The notes under the pieces: model-generated
The model's input: the letters and a program-made list of their open reading frames with translations, nothing else
The model's database searches: none
What the model was told of the DNA's origin: nothing
Shown: one piece after another, positions 44,806 to 55,416 of the stretch
Position numbering within the stretch: position 1 is the first letter of the stretch
Layout of the letters: each line of letters starts with the position of its first letter
Source of the DNA: Bathynomus jamesi
Lineage: Eukaryota; Arthropoda; Malacostraca; Isopoda; Cirolanidae
Direction of reading: 5' to 3'
Assembly: GCA_023014485.1 (NCBI GenBank)
Contig: JAJOZX010002716.1
Coordinates: 420,001-484,000, forward strand
DNA: 64,000 nt
Program-made: the position numbers and the translations under genes

Positions 44806-44820
<15 letters not shown>
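44640..44820 (+). mobile_element. tRNA-derived SINE
   Basis: A tRNA-like head spans 44640-44710. Its A box is TGGTGCAATGG (44645-44655) and its B box GGTTCGATTCC (44689-44699), both exact consensus and correctly spaced. The T arm pairs with wobbles. The acceptor stem pairs only if one base is lost, and the anticodon stem-loop is imperfect, so it is not a functional tRNA. About 100 bp of unrelated body and an A-rich tail before (TA)n follow. Confidence 0.72.
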
Positions 44821-44868
<48 letters not shown>

Positions 44869-45164
44869 ATAATAAAAGAAGCGGTGTGCGATCTCGTATA
44901 TTTACACCGTTTTCATATTTATATTACAGAGAATATAGTATTTACTTGTGATTGAAGCGCGTTATTGAATAAATCCCTGTACAGAGTCGATACGTGTTCA
45001 AGCGGAGATCACGTGAGTGCACGACACACCTGATGTTTAATCCAAACAAAGTTGGTTGATCACTAAGCAAAACCGTTTAACTCACGGCACTGCAATTCCC
45101 AGCAATAGTGATGTGGCATAAATCGCAACAAAATATATTCCGAGTATAATGTAATAAAGGAAAT
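44817..45164. other. (TA)n and unannotated sequence
   Basis: (TA)n at 44817-44872. 44876-45160 has an AATAAA at 44968 but no recognisable gene or terminal repeat. Confidence 0.45.
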
Positions 45165-45172
45165 ATATACAG

Positions 45173-45241
<69 letters not shown>

Positions 45242-46176
45242 GAATGAACTCAGAATGGTCCCCTGAGTTTTTTATGATACACACAGACCGTGCTTTGAAC
45301 AAGGAACTCTTCTGGGATAATTGAATCCACTATAGTCCAAATAAGTAATGGTAAATGACAAATACCATAGTTTTTCTTTTTCATGATGCTAGCCCGACGT
45401 GGGCAACGGTTCACTCGCAAAGAGGTCTCATAAATATAGCTTCCCTCACCAGCTATCTGCAAAGCAGACAGGATCCAGCTTTGGGACATGGATCTAGGGT
45501 TTAAAGCAGTCTAGCCCTGCTACAATTAGAACTCATGGTCCCCTGAGTTTATGGGACCTCTTTGCGAGTGACTCGTTGCCCACGTCGGGCTAGGCTAGCA
45601 TCATGAAAAAGAAAAACCATGGTATTTGTCATTTACCATTACTTATTCTGACTATAGTGGATTCAATTATCCCAGAAGAGTTCCTTGTTCCATGCACGGT
45701 CTGTGTGTATCATAAAAAACTCAGGAGACCATTCTGAGTTCATTCCCATCTTGAAACGGACATGTTATGTGCCTTGAAAAGTGGACGCTCAATTCTGCCA
45801 GTTGAGGTTTAAGTTTTGGTTTTTGGCTAAAAATATAATAGTTACCCCTTTTTCTTTGATGTATTCAATCTGACATAAAGGCAGCGAGTCTTTTGCTTAT
45901 ATTGAGGTTCTAATTGTAGCAGGGCTAGACTGCTTTAAACCCTAGATCCATGTCCCAAAGCTGGATCCTGTCTGCTTTGCAGATAGCTGGTGAGGGAAGC
46001 TATATTTATGAGACCTCTTTGCGAGTGAACCGTTGCCCACGTCGGGCTAGCATCATGAAAAAGAAAAACTATGGTATTTGTCATTTACCATTACTTATTT
46101 GGACTATAGTGGATTCAATTATCCCAGAAGAGTTTCTTGTTCCATGCACGGTCTGTGTGTATCATATACTGTATAT

Positions 46177-46225
<49 letters not shown>

Positions 46226-46227
46226 TA

Positions 46228-46290
<63 letters not shown>
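45165..46290. repeat. Near-palindromic duplication with three copies of a ~200 bp unit
   Basis: 45165-45531 (minus sense) is an almost identical reverse complement of 45908-46270, including the flanking (TA)n. A third, plus-sense unit lies at 45540-45750. Its right end, GAGTTCATTCCC at 45737-45749, complements the left end GGGAATGAACTC at 45240. The unit contains ATCATGAAAAAGAAAAAC and GGTCTGTGTGTATCAT. The 79-124 codon frames reading through the two inverted copies are identical at their start only because of the duplication. They resemble no known protein. Confidence 0.85.
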
Positions 46291-46292
<2 letters not shown>

Positions 46293-46323
46293 CGTGTGTA
46301 AAACTGAAATTGTGGGTATTATA

Positions 46324-47698
46324 AGGGTGTCAGGAAATGATTGCCCCCCCCTGTACAGAAGAAAATGAAAGGAATAGAAAAAAACAGACAAAGCCACGCG
46401 AAAGAACGTTTAATTATGAATAAAAAACACTTGTTTTAATATCGGGTGTTGCCCCCATTTGCAGCTCTGACGGCCATTAATCGACGGGGGTATGATCCCA
46501 GAAGTGTCTCAAAGAGATCGGTATCATGACTCATTTCTTCAAGGACTTCGTTGATCTTTGCAGTCATAATTTCTGTTGAATACCGATTCTGAATGGGTTG
46601 TTCCAGCATTAAGGACTCCACCCGATCCTTCATGATGGATCCGACATGTTCAGACATTAAGATCGGGAGAATTGCCAGGCCATTCATTATTTCCGAAAAA
46701 ATCAATGTTATTGTCCTTAAGCAGTTGTTGAGTCGCAAGTGCTTTCATACAGGGGGCTTTGTCGTGAAGAAAGGTTGCCTGTTCAACATCCAAAACACAC
46801 TCGGGGTCTTTCAAAAACGGAATTACATGTTGGGCTAAAATTACATTTCGAAAATAAGGCCCATCCCAACTGGTTCCTCTTGGTTTGATAACCCAGATGA
46901 GCTTCCGAATAGAGAACATAATGAAAACACCCACACATACTGGATTTTTTACTATTTCTCGATACTTCTGGTCGTCTGGGACTTCATCAGGAGTTGTTGC
47001 CCAAACCCGATCATTCTGAAAATTTGGTTTTCTGGAGACATAAACGAAGAATTCATCGCTGACAACCAAGTGAAGGAAATCGTCTTCCGTCCATTCCTCA
47101 AGATAATCACAAAACCATAGCCGATCTTCAATATTAAGATCACTCTTCCGTGGCTTAGCTATTTCATGCCAAGCACTCAAGCCTTGGCGAACTCGAAATT
47201 GATGCAGAAGTTGCCGATTGACTATCTTACCACGACGGATAAGTATCTCTTTCGCTACCTCAGAGCAGCTCTTCTTTCGGCGCCGTGATGCAGCAAGCAC
47301 AATGTCTTTCGATTCTTGAGATAATTTCTCCGGTCTTCCTCCTCGAAATTCTGTTTCACAATCTTCAGGATTCTTATTCCAATTCCTTTGGACAAAGTCT
47401 TCTGATCTTTTTAATCTCTCAGCCACCCAGTGTCGAGTTATGAAAGTTGCACCAGCTTCCTTTGCTTCACGAAATGTGACAGCTCGAATGCGGTCAAGAA
47501 CTCGCTTTTGCTCTGAATCGTTCAAAATAGATGATGCCATGGTTTCTGTGGGGAAAAAAATGGTAAGAATTAAAATCACAGGAATAGAATATAATGGTTT
47601 TTATTCAGATTTTAACGCTCTTTCAAGTGGTCTCGCCGGTTTTTATCTATCTCTTCTAGTTTTTGCTCTACAGGGGGGGGCAATCATTTCCTGACACC
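46324..47698 (-). mobile_element. DD37E Tc1/mariner-superfamily transposon, copy 2 (1375 bp)
   Basis: Ends AGGGTGTCAGGAAATGATTG + C-run (left) and the complementary GGTGTCAGGAAATGATTG + C-run (right), flanked by TA at 46322-46323 and 47699-47700. The TIR sequence differs from copy 1 apart from the AGGG start and the C-run at positions about 21-28. It encodes a minus-strand transposase. Confidence 0.93.
46436..47540 (-). pseudogene. DD37E transposase with one frameshift
   Basis: Starts MASSILNDSEQKRVLDRI at 47540, chosen because it aligns with the start of the intact copy at 19137. N-terminal FREAKEAGATFITRHWVAER and SEDFVQRNWNK match that copy. The first Asp is in VVSDEFFVY and the second in FLHDKAPC. 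WPGNSPDLNV is followed by a small indel near 46655, after which SEHVGSIMKD restores the third catalytic residue, Glu. C-terminus AANGGNTRY. Length without the break is about 367 residues. Confidence 0.92.
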
Positions 47699-48121
47699 TA
47701 GTTAAAGAATATACTGTATGAGTATGATTTGCTGTTGTTATAAGTGCATAGTACTGTATATTAAATTTATGTAAGAAGATTTATTACAGTACATATCTCA
47801 CGGTTCCGGAAAAAAGTTCTTTTGGTAACATAAAATTCCTAAAAAAGCATAAAATGTTACTAATTAATAACACTGGTATGCATCAATTTTGCTGTCAAGG
47901 GTTTTGTAAGTGATTCTTATTGAGTCTTTCCTGCTGATTTCGAATCTGCAATCCGTTTTTCTCAATCAGCTCAGGTTATCCGGCTATGGCCTCATACGTA
48001 AAATAGAATTTTTCGTGATTTTGTCAAAGCGGAATTGGAAGAGTAACATCTATCATCACTTGTTTCACTTGTATAATATCTTTTTTTACTCTTCAGGCAT
48101 ATATAGATAAAATATTTCATA
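47699..48121. other. Unannotated upstream region of the zinc-finger gene
   Basis: AT-rich. A weak resemblance to 35630-35700 is seen (CGGAAAAA..TTT, CATAAAA.TACTAATT). No clear promoter. Confidence 0.4.
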
Positions 48122-50411
48122 ATGAATAGAGCGTGTAAAAATGATCCCAATAGATTCTGCTACATATGTGGGACGGTTACCATGCCAAATAACCAGTCCC
48201 AAATCACTAAATTTGTGAAGACAATGTATAGAGCATACTTTGGAATTAAGCTAGGGGACCAGGACAAAAATTTCGCCCCTCATATGTGCTGCAAGACGTG
48301 CATTGAAAATTTGAGAAGATGGAGCAAAGGCAGAGCGAAATCTTTGTCTTTTAGAATTCCCATGATTTGGAGAGAAGGAAAGGATCACGTGACAGATTGC
48401 TATTTCTGCATGACAAACCTCCAAGGTGGGCTTATAAATTTATTTTTCTTAAATATTTTGAAATCCTCGTATGAAACTTGACATAATATTCACCATAATG
48501 TAATATTCACCATATATAGCATAATATTCACCATAATGGTAATCATACATTTACATATACATATTGTTATAGAAAATACATTTACACATACATATTGTTA
48601 TACAAGTTACATTTACATATAAAATGATTGTATATTTTCTTTCTTTTTCATTCATATTGTCCCCGAAGGGACAATATGAATGAAAAAGAAAGAAAATATA
48701 CAGACTCCATCGACCTATTTCATATCTTACAGACCGCAGCCTTCCCTCACGAGCCGCCACTGTCTGAATGCTTCTTCTATTTCATATGCAAGTTTTATAT
48801 CCATGTTTCTGTGTTTCTATTTTCAGGAGTTAACAAGAAGAATAAACACATTGTTGTATACCCTGACATTCCTTCTGCTATGAGACCTGTACCCCATGGT
48901 CCTGGAATTCCAATACCCGACCCACCTCAAACCCTGGACTTCGATGATTCTGATGATGAATCAATGACCAATGCCAATGACCAGTCCCAGTCGTATATAC
49001 CTCAAAATACCGCTTCAAATGAGCCGAGGCCTCTCAACCAGGCCAAACTTAATGATCTTACCAGGGATTTAGGACTTTCCAAATTAGCTGCCGAGATCTT
49101 GGGCTCACGACTTCGAGAGGACAACTTGCTGGCTCCAGGAACAACAATCTCCTGGTATAGGAAACGAGAGGAAGAATTCCGCAAGTTTTTTGCAGTGCAC
49201 GAAAATACCTCTTCCTTAGTGTACTGCTGCAATGTTGAGGGGCTAATCGAATCCTTGGGCCTGCCATATAACGCATCAGAATGGAGGCTATTTATAGACT
49301 CGTCTAAACGAAGTTTGAAAGCAGTACTTCTCAACATTGGGAATAGGGTTGCATCAGTCCCTGTAGCACATTCCGTACAACTTACTGAGAGCTACGATAA
49401 CATGAAAATTTTACTGGATGCTCTCGTATACGACCAACATAACTGGAGGATCTGTGGAGATTTGAAGGTAATACTAATATCATAAGTAAACTATTGCTAT
49501 TGACTATGTTGTTTTTCCAAAGGTTATTTGAGAGCGTATAAGAACACTTAACTTCCCCACAGAAGTGATACAGTCCAATGCATAGATTTTTTTATCTGAT
49601 AGAACAAATTCTCTAACTTCTTTAAATATTTTCATTTTTTTTCAGATTGTGGCATTTGTATTTGGAATGCAAGGGGGATACACGAAATACCCATGTTTCC
49701 TCTGCAAATGGGATAGCCGAGCGGATGAGAAGCACTATGCACAGCGTGAATGGGCATCCAGAGAGATTTTGAACCTGGGTCGCATAATGTCGTTTCAGTG
49801 CCCCTTGTACCACCAACAAAAATTTTGCTCCCACCACTTCATATTAAGCTGGGCTTGATGAAAAATTTCATCAAATCAATGAATAAGGAGGGTTCAGCAT
49901 TCCGATATCTCGAGAGTAAATTTCCTCATATATCTGATGCTAAACTAAATGCTGGGTTTTTGATGGTCCTCAAATTCGAACTTTGATCAAGGATACTCAG
50001 TTCGAAAACGCAATGACTCCAACTGAGAAGAATGCCTGGCAGGCATTCAAATCAGTTGTCACTGATTTTCTTGGCAAGCGTAGAAGTCCAGAATACGAGT
50101 CCGTTGTCGAAAACTTGATGGAAGCTTTCAAAGCTCATGGGTCGCGCATGTCCATAAAAATGCACTTTTTGTGGTCCCACTTGGACTATTTTCCTGAAAA
50201 TTGCGGGGATTATAGTGAGGAACAGGGTGAACGATTTCACCAAGATATCAAAATAATGGAGGAGAGGTACCAGGGAAACTGGGATATCAATATGCTGGCG
50301 GACTATTGCTGGTGTTTGAAGCGAGACGTGCCCGAAGAAAAACAGACGGAAAGCCAAAAAAACTTCATTCCTTCCTCAATAAACTTTTTTCCATATTCAT
50401 TGTATGAATAA
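48122..50411 (+). pseudogene. Multi-exon zinc-finger family gene of unknown function, frameshifted
   Basis: Exon 1 (48122-48425) has a Cys-rich module: CYICG, MCCKTC and CYFC. A GT-AG intron (48426-48826) joins NLQ|G to VNKKNKH in frame. Exon 2 (48827-49467) has a Pro/Asp-rich stretch (PVPHGPGIPIPDPP), then a folded domain. A second GT-AG intron (49468-49645) leads in frame into IVAFVFGMQGGYTKYPCFLC. A one-base deletion near 49775 and an indel near 49958 break exon 3. The C-terminus has DYSEEQGERFHQDI and MLADYCWCL. It looks like a multicopy invertebrate family with transposon-like features; I do not know its function. Exons 1 and 2 are open. Confidence 0.75.
48630..48701. repeat. Perfect 34-bp hairpin inside intron 1
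   Basis: Left arm 48630-48663, loop CGAA and right arm 48668-48701 are exactly complementary, ending in TGTCCC|CGAA|GGGACA. Confidence 0.95.
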
Positions 50412-50844
50412 AAGTATTTATTCACACAATGCTTTCATTTTTCACGAGTGTTCTTATAATATTACTCGTATCTACAGTGTTTAAGCTAAAAAAATCAATA
50501 AATTTGGGGATAAAATTGGACTTATAATAAATGGCCAATAGAGAAAAAACCTGACCTGATTGAGGAAAACCAATGAATGTCATTTTCGAATTCAGCATGG
50601 TCGAATTATATAATATGAGTTGAAAAAACCCTCACAGCAGACAAAAAAATTCCATATGCATACCAGTGTAATGAATAGGTTTTGTTTCTGATATTTTATT
50701 TGTCACGAAAACGAATAATATATCATAAGATGTTATTAATTAGTAATTTTTCTACGCGTTTTCGTATTTTTTGAGTGTAGACGAACTTTTTTCAGAAAAT
50801 GTACGTGCTGTGAAATTAAATTGTGTATGCACAAACACTAAGTA
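50412..50844. other. Unannotated AT-rich sequence
   Basis: No gene seen. The region near 50690-50830 resembles other short flanks but no family can be named. Confidence 0.4.
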
Positions 50845-51070
50845 TGTACAGTTGCCCACATATGTAATGTTCCTCGCCTCACAGGCGACTCCGTACATGT
50901 GGCAACGCCACAGTGTAGTCAAGGTATCCCAATTGGGGTAAGGTGGGGTGGAGGGAGAGACAACGTAGTCCAACAACATATAACACAGAAATATGTATTT
51001 AAAGGACAATTGAACGTGCAGTCATTGACATACAGGTAATTATAATGTAATGGCTATGTTCATAAAGATG
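50845..51070 (+). repeat. Dispersed repeat B, copy 4
   Basis: Starts GTACAGTTGCCCACATATG and matches copy 2 up to ...AAAGATGAACAA, where it is truncated. Confidence 0.75.
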
Positions 51071-51102
51071 AACAATAAGGTTCCATTATAATTACTGTAA
51101 GC

Positions 51103-51480
51103 AGGGGCGGATTAACTGTACTTGGGGCCTGAGGCTGATTTTATTTTGGGGGCCCTTTTCTGTACATTTTTATTAACAATACACGTACGGTACGTAGTAC
51201 ATTTAGGGCTTATACGAATTGCATGTACGGTGCTTAGGCTAATTGAGAAACAAACATAAAAGAATCTTAACACGGTATATTTTGCCGTTTGCTAAAACAA
51301 AACAGTATTAAACAAATTTTACTTTAGGGCCTATAAAACGTAAAATAAACCAGGGAATTTGTCAGTTTGTGTACTCTGTCATATTTAATCAAAGAAATTT
51401 GCCTTTTGAGCTTTCTGGTTTGCGAAATCTCGAATTATACTGTATCAATGAAACTCAGTTCCCGCAAAATGTCACTTTCT
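51103..51480. mobile_element. hAT-like terminal fragment
   Basis: CAGGGGCGGATTAACTGTAC followed by GGGGCCTGAGG is a common hAT terminus style. No coding sequence or opposite end was found before the next element. Confidence 0.5.
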
Positions 51481-51485
51481 ATGTA

Positions 51486-52224
51486 CGGGGTGATTACAAA
51501 TGATCTTCCCGATTTTAAATATTTATGAAAAAACTGGGAAAGCTACAGCGAAAAGCAAGATATACGAATAAAGAACTCAAAAAGTTTTGTTTACAAGCTA
51601 CTGAAGTCCAATATGAGCTCCTTTTGTCGCTTTGCAGACATCAAAATGGTATTCTGTTTTCCTCCATACATTTTGTAGCATGTCATATTGAGCTTTTCTA
51701 ACAGCCTCGCGTATCCTTTCCTTCAAATGTTCCAAAGTTGTTTGCCAGTAGTGTGGTGGAACAAAAGCTTCATTTTTAACGTAGCCCCAGAGGAAAAAGT
51801 CAAGGAGGGTTAGATCGGGCGAACGAGCCGGCCAAGGAATGGGCTCCCCACTCCCGATCCAACGATTTCAGGCAATTGCTCATTCAGGAATGTTGTAAGT
51901 TCCTCATTGTGGAAATGGGGTGGCGCGCCATCCTGTGCAACCACAGATTCGCTTTGTCCTCTAGCAGCTGGGGCATCAGCCACAGGTGTAGCATATCCCG
52001 GTAAATGATACCGTTAATTGTTTGTTCAGCAAAGAATGGACCGTGCACTTTTTCAGCAGTAAGAGCAAAAAACACGTTAACTTCAAGGCTATATCTGACG
52101 TGTTCAATATTACAAATAAAAAATCCCTGAAATATTTTTTATTTGTATATCTTGTTTTTCGTTGTAGCTTTGTTAGTTTTTCATAATAAATGTTTAAAAT
52201 CGGGAAGATCGTTTGTAATCACCC
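51486..52224 (-). mobile_element. Mariner-like element, internally deleted (739 bp)
   Basis: Terminal inverted repeats of about 33 bp: GGGTGATTACAAATGATCTT at the left and its complement (with C for T) ending at 52224. Only the 3' half of a transposase remains. Confidence 0.85.
51598..52075 (-). pseudogene. Mariner-type transposase C-terminal half
   Basis: Conceptual frames give FFALTAEKVHGPFFAEQTIN, then QDGAPPHFHNEEL (second catalytic Asp). WPARSPDLTLLDFFLWGYVK holds the third catalytic Asp, a mariner-like D rather than the Tc1 E. The end is TKGAHIG. Two frame shifts occur. The N-terminal DNA-binding half is missing. Confidence 0.8.
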
Positions 52225-53080
52225 AAGTAGTATGACCGCAAAAGGTTAGAGTGCAATGCAATTGCAAATGTTGATCAATGTTGCAAGATGTTATGCAACA
52301 GGGTAGGGGGTTATGCAACAAGGGGAGGGTTTATCCCCCAAGCTGCAATGAAGGGGAACTCCCCCAGCTTGCTGGAGGAGTTGCCTTAACATCTTTGGGG
52401 GAGAAGTTGGGACGGCCTCACCCTCCCAAAGGGGTATACCTAACCTGAGAGGGAGAAAAAAGGAGGAGTGTCTTTGGGGGAGAAGGTGGGACGCCCTCAC
52501 CCCCAAAAGGGAAACCTAACCGAAGCCTTAACCTAAGAAGGAGAGAGGGGTATTTGCCTAGCTCCTGCCAGACGCATAATAAGAGTTCAACCGAGCGTCA
52601 GCTGTCTTATAAGGTCCTAACTAGCCAGTTGGCTTAGAAGGCTTAATCTGACTTAGATGGCGTAAATGGCTTGTTCAGGTGGACATTATTAGGGTTGAGT
52701 TGCCAGATTGCCTATTTATTTAATAAAATCATATATTCTTGACAGTTGGCTTTCCGCCAGTTGACATTACCCGACAGTTGCCTTAATCCGCCAGTTAGCT
52801 CAACCCGCCAGTTGACGTAGAATACCTAGAAGTCAGGTGTATATATTAATTAACTTTTCAGCTGCCAGATTGTGCTATTTAGATATTCTTGACAGTTGGC
52901 TTAGAAATCCGTCAGTCGGTTTAGAAGGCCTAACCAGCCATTTGGTATACATATAATTAAATAATATCGTTTATACATACAACCAAAAGAATTAAATAAA
53001 ACACCATTACATCATTATGGTTATTTAAACGAGTTATTTGAATCAATTTCACGAAATATATAGAAAATAAATATACAATC
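52225..53080. repeat. Non-coding region with irregular tandem words
   Basis: 52260-52540 repeats TTATGCAACA, GGGGGAGAAG.TGGGACG and AACCTAACC words. 52600-52960 repeats GCCAGTTGGCTTAGAAGGC variants at least six times. It may be a decayed terminal region of the adjacent Polinton, but no matching right end is in the window. Confidence 0.5.
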
Positions 53081-53084
53081 CTAT

Positions 53085-53245
53085 ACAAACGATGGAGTAA
53101 AAAATAATAGTAATAATAAAATAAACATAATAAAAATAATAATAGCATAAGAAATACGAACGAAGGAATATATATATAATCAAAAAATAAAAAATAATAT
53201 AATACAAAACGATGGAGTATAACTATCAATATAACAGTAGAGGAG

Positions 53246-53299
<54 letters not shown>

Positions 53300-53571
53300 T
53301 TATATTAAATAATTAAATATAAAGAAAATAAAAAATAATTAAATATATTGAAAAAAAAATATACAAAATGATGGAGTATAATTATCAACATATTAGTAGA
53401 AGAAAAAAATATACATATATATATATATATATATACACACACAATTATATTAAATAATTAAATATATTGAATATAATTAAATATAAAGAAAATAAAAATA
53501 ATTAAATATATTGAAAAAAATATATACAAAATGATGGAGTATAATTATCAACATATTAGTAGAAGAAAAAA

Positions 53572-53626
<55 letters not shown>

Positions 53627-53655
53627 ATTATATTAAATAATTAAATATATTGAAA
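53085..53655. repeat. Three ~150-160 bp tandem units each containing (TA)n
   Basis: Units share ACRAAAYGATGGAGTATAA, AGTAGAAGA, (TA)n, CACAATTATATTAAATAATT and AAATATATTGAAAA. Units 2 and 3 are nearly identical. Confidence 0.75.
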
Positions 53656-53665
53656 ATAATATACA

Positions 53666-54011
53666 TCAAAATACATTCGTTCTACTGCGCTTAACTAAAA
53701 CACTAAACTCGCACGTAATCGAGTCTACTGTCACATTATTATTGCTTTCCAATAAGCAGTAAATACGATTTAACATTATTTCACCGCTCAGGATGTGCGG
53801 GCGCCCATACTCGATGTAAATGTCCTTCATATTGTTCAATACTATTTTTGTGCCCACTTTACATTCGGTTGGCAAGTTATCTTTAAACACGGAGAGTATC
53901 GTTAGCCACCACATCATTATTAAATACAAGTTTATAAACACTCCTTTCCAATCGAGGGTTTTTTCTTACCGATCCGAGCTTTTCAATCGTGAACTCTTCT
54001 TCACAACGCAT
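53666..54011 (-). pseudogene. Small Polinton gene of unknown function (a)
   Basis: Start ATG at 54011 (MRCEEEFTIEKLGS) overlaps the stop of gene (b) by 11 bp. The frame shifts once near 53885 (ANDTLRV | FKDNLPTE). About 115 residues, ending VLVKRSRTNVF. No motif recognised. The overlap and shared strand with the polymerase suggest one transcription unit. Confidence 0.6.
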
Positions 54012-54520
54012 AGCAGCAATTGAAATAATCTTCCAAGTCGTAACGACAGCTGGTCATTATATAAAGAAATAGTTCTTCAGGGTGAAGAGTGTACGCGAGC
54101 TCTGCCCAGTACCGTTCAAGTACTTTGTACCAAAGTTCATGATATTTCAAAGAGTCTAAACCTTTTAAATAAGCATCCAGCTCTAGACCATTCTCGCCTT
54201 GTTCATTCCAACATTCGATTAACCCGTCGAACAGAGCGGTGTATGCGTATTCAAGAACCGTATCAAAATAAATCATATCCGTAACACGCGCGTCTAAAAT
54301 AGGTTTCAGCTTGCGGAATCAGACGATTTCAAACATTCCGTCAAGGATAAATCGGTTTCGCGTGGAGACAAGAACGTTATTATCAGATGCATTCTTCCAC
54401 ATCAGCCGTATAACAATGCATGGCTGATCGTTATTTATACCCAACGTACAAACAATGGCATATGAGGGGGCATCACTAATCTGTTCTCTTCTTGTACCTA
54501 ACCTGCTGGTATTTTATAAC
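54001..54520 (-). pseudogene. Small Polinton gene of unknown function (b)
   Basis: The reading frame runs from about 54520 (SYAIVCTLGINNDQPCIV, IRLMWKNASDN) through an in-frame TGA near 54318 (GMFEIV*). It continues with an acidic, Tyr/Leu-rich part (MIYFDTVLEYAYTALF ... YDLEDYFNCCYAL). About 170 residues. No family recognised. Confidence 0.55.
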
Positions 54521-54537
54521 GGTCCTCACCTCACTTC

Positions 54538-55090
54538 TCAACTATCACGAAGACTCTTCATCTCCTCAACACTTAAATAAATAACATTACGTTTACCAGA
54601 GTTTGCTTGTCTACGAGTCGTTTCAAGTACATACCGTATTTTACTATTTACGCCTCATAAGACGCTACTTTTTTCCTGAAAAACGTCTCAAAAATCACTT
54701 CAGGGCTCATATGTTATTTTGTTTAATGTTATTTCAATAAAGTTATGGGAATATATTTTTTGTCAGGCCGATAAATCTTCGAAATATTTTTTTCCTAAAT
54801 ATTCTTTGCTAAATATAGGGTGCGTCTCACCACTTGTAGCGTCTTATAAGGCGTAAAATACGATAGTTAATGGTGCCGGTTTCACTCCTGAACCCGCGCA
54901 ATGACTTCGTCACGGACACATCGTACGCGACATTGAGAATGCTTCTCAAAGGAAGTTCCATCGTATTCGAGGAATGCACGTCCAGTTGGTTCAAGCTCTG
55001 AGATAACTATGAGCCACGGCCCCACGGGTGGGCGGATCGGCTCGACGGGGGAGCGAGTCACACCACAAGCTGTTGAATCGTGTACGGATT
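54538..55090 (-). pseudogene. Small Polinton gene of unknown function (c), split by a MITE
   Basis: Upstream part: IRPPVGPWLIVISELEPTG and FLEYDGTSFEKHSQCRVR, ending VRDEVIARVQE before a TGA. Downstream of the MITE the frame continues VLETTRRQANSGKRNVIYLS VEEMKSL. The KRNVIYLSVEEM tail recalls PC4-like single-strand DNA-binding proteins, but this is a guess. The start codon is not identified. Confidence 0.5.
54634..54863. mobile_element. MITE, ~230 bp, inserted in the Polinton
   Basis: Ends CCGTATTTTACTATTTACGC (left) and complementary TCGTATTTTACGCCTTATAA (right), with TA on both sides. AAGACGCTAC follows in both arms. No coding capacity. Confidence 0.82.
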
Positions 55091-55416
55091 TGCTCTAGCT
55101 TAAATCACACGATTACTTGTAATCATTATACCGGGCAATTTCCTACACATGGGATAATTTCAGTTATAATGTTTTATGTGCACTAGACGTTCTCCACATA
55201 TTAACAATCCGGTGCACTATTTGAGAGAAACATGTGACCGTATTTATCCTTTTTGTTTAACAATCCATACTCGTCTCTAAACTCTATCAAAGACTCACAC
55301 AGGCCTTTAGCCACAACCTCACTGCGAACCTCTTCATGATATATATGAATGTATTGGTAAAATTACTTTAGCTTGTCCATGATGACAAGGTTTACATTCT
55401 CAGCCGCAGGGTAAGC
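55091..55416. other. Polinton spacer, no gene recognised
   Basis: No open frame with family resemblance. It lies between unknown gene (c) and the 121-residue gene. Confidence 0.4.

Noticed and set aside
45250..46324. Two frames with the same 60-residue start at 45489 (-) and 45950 (+)
   Set aside because: The identity is due to the inverted duplication. The frames end in microsatellite and resemble no protein.
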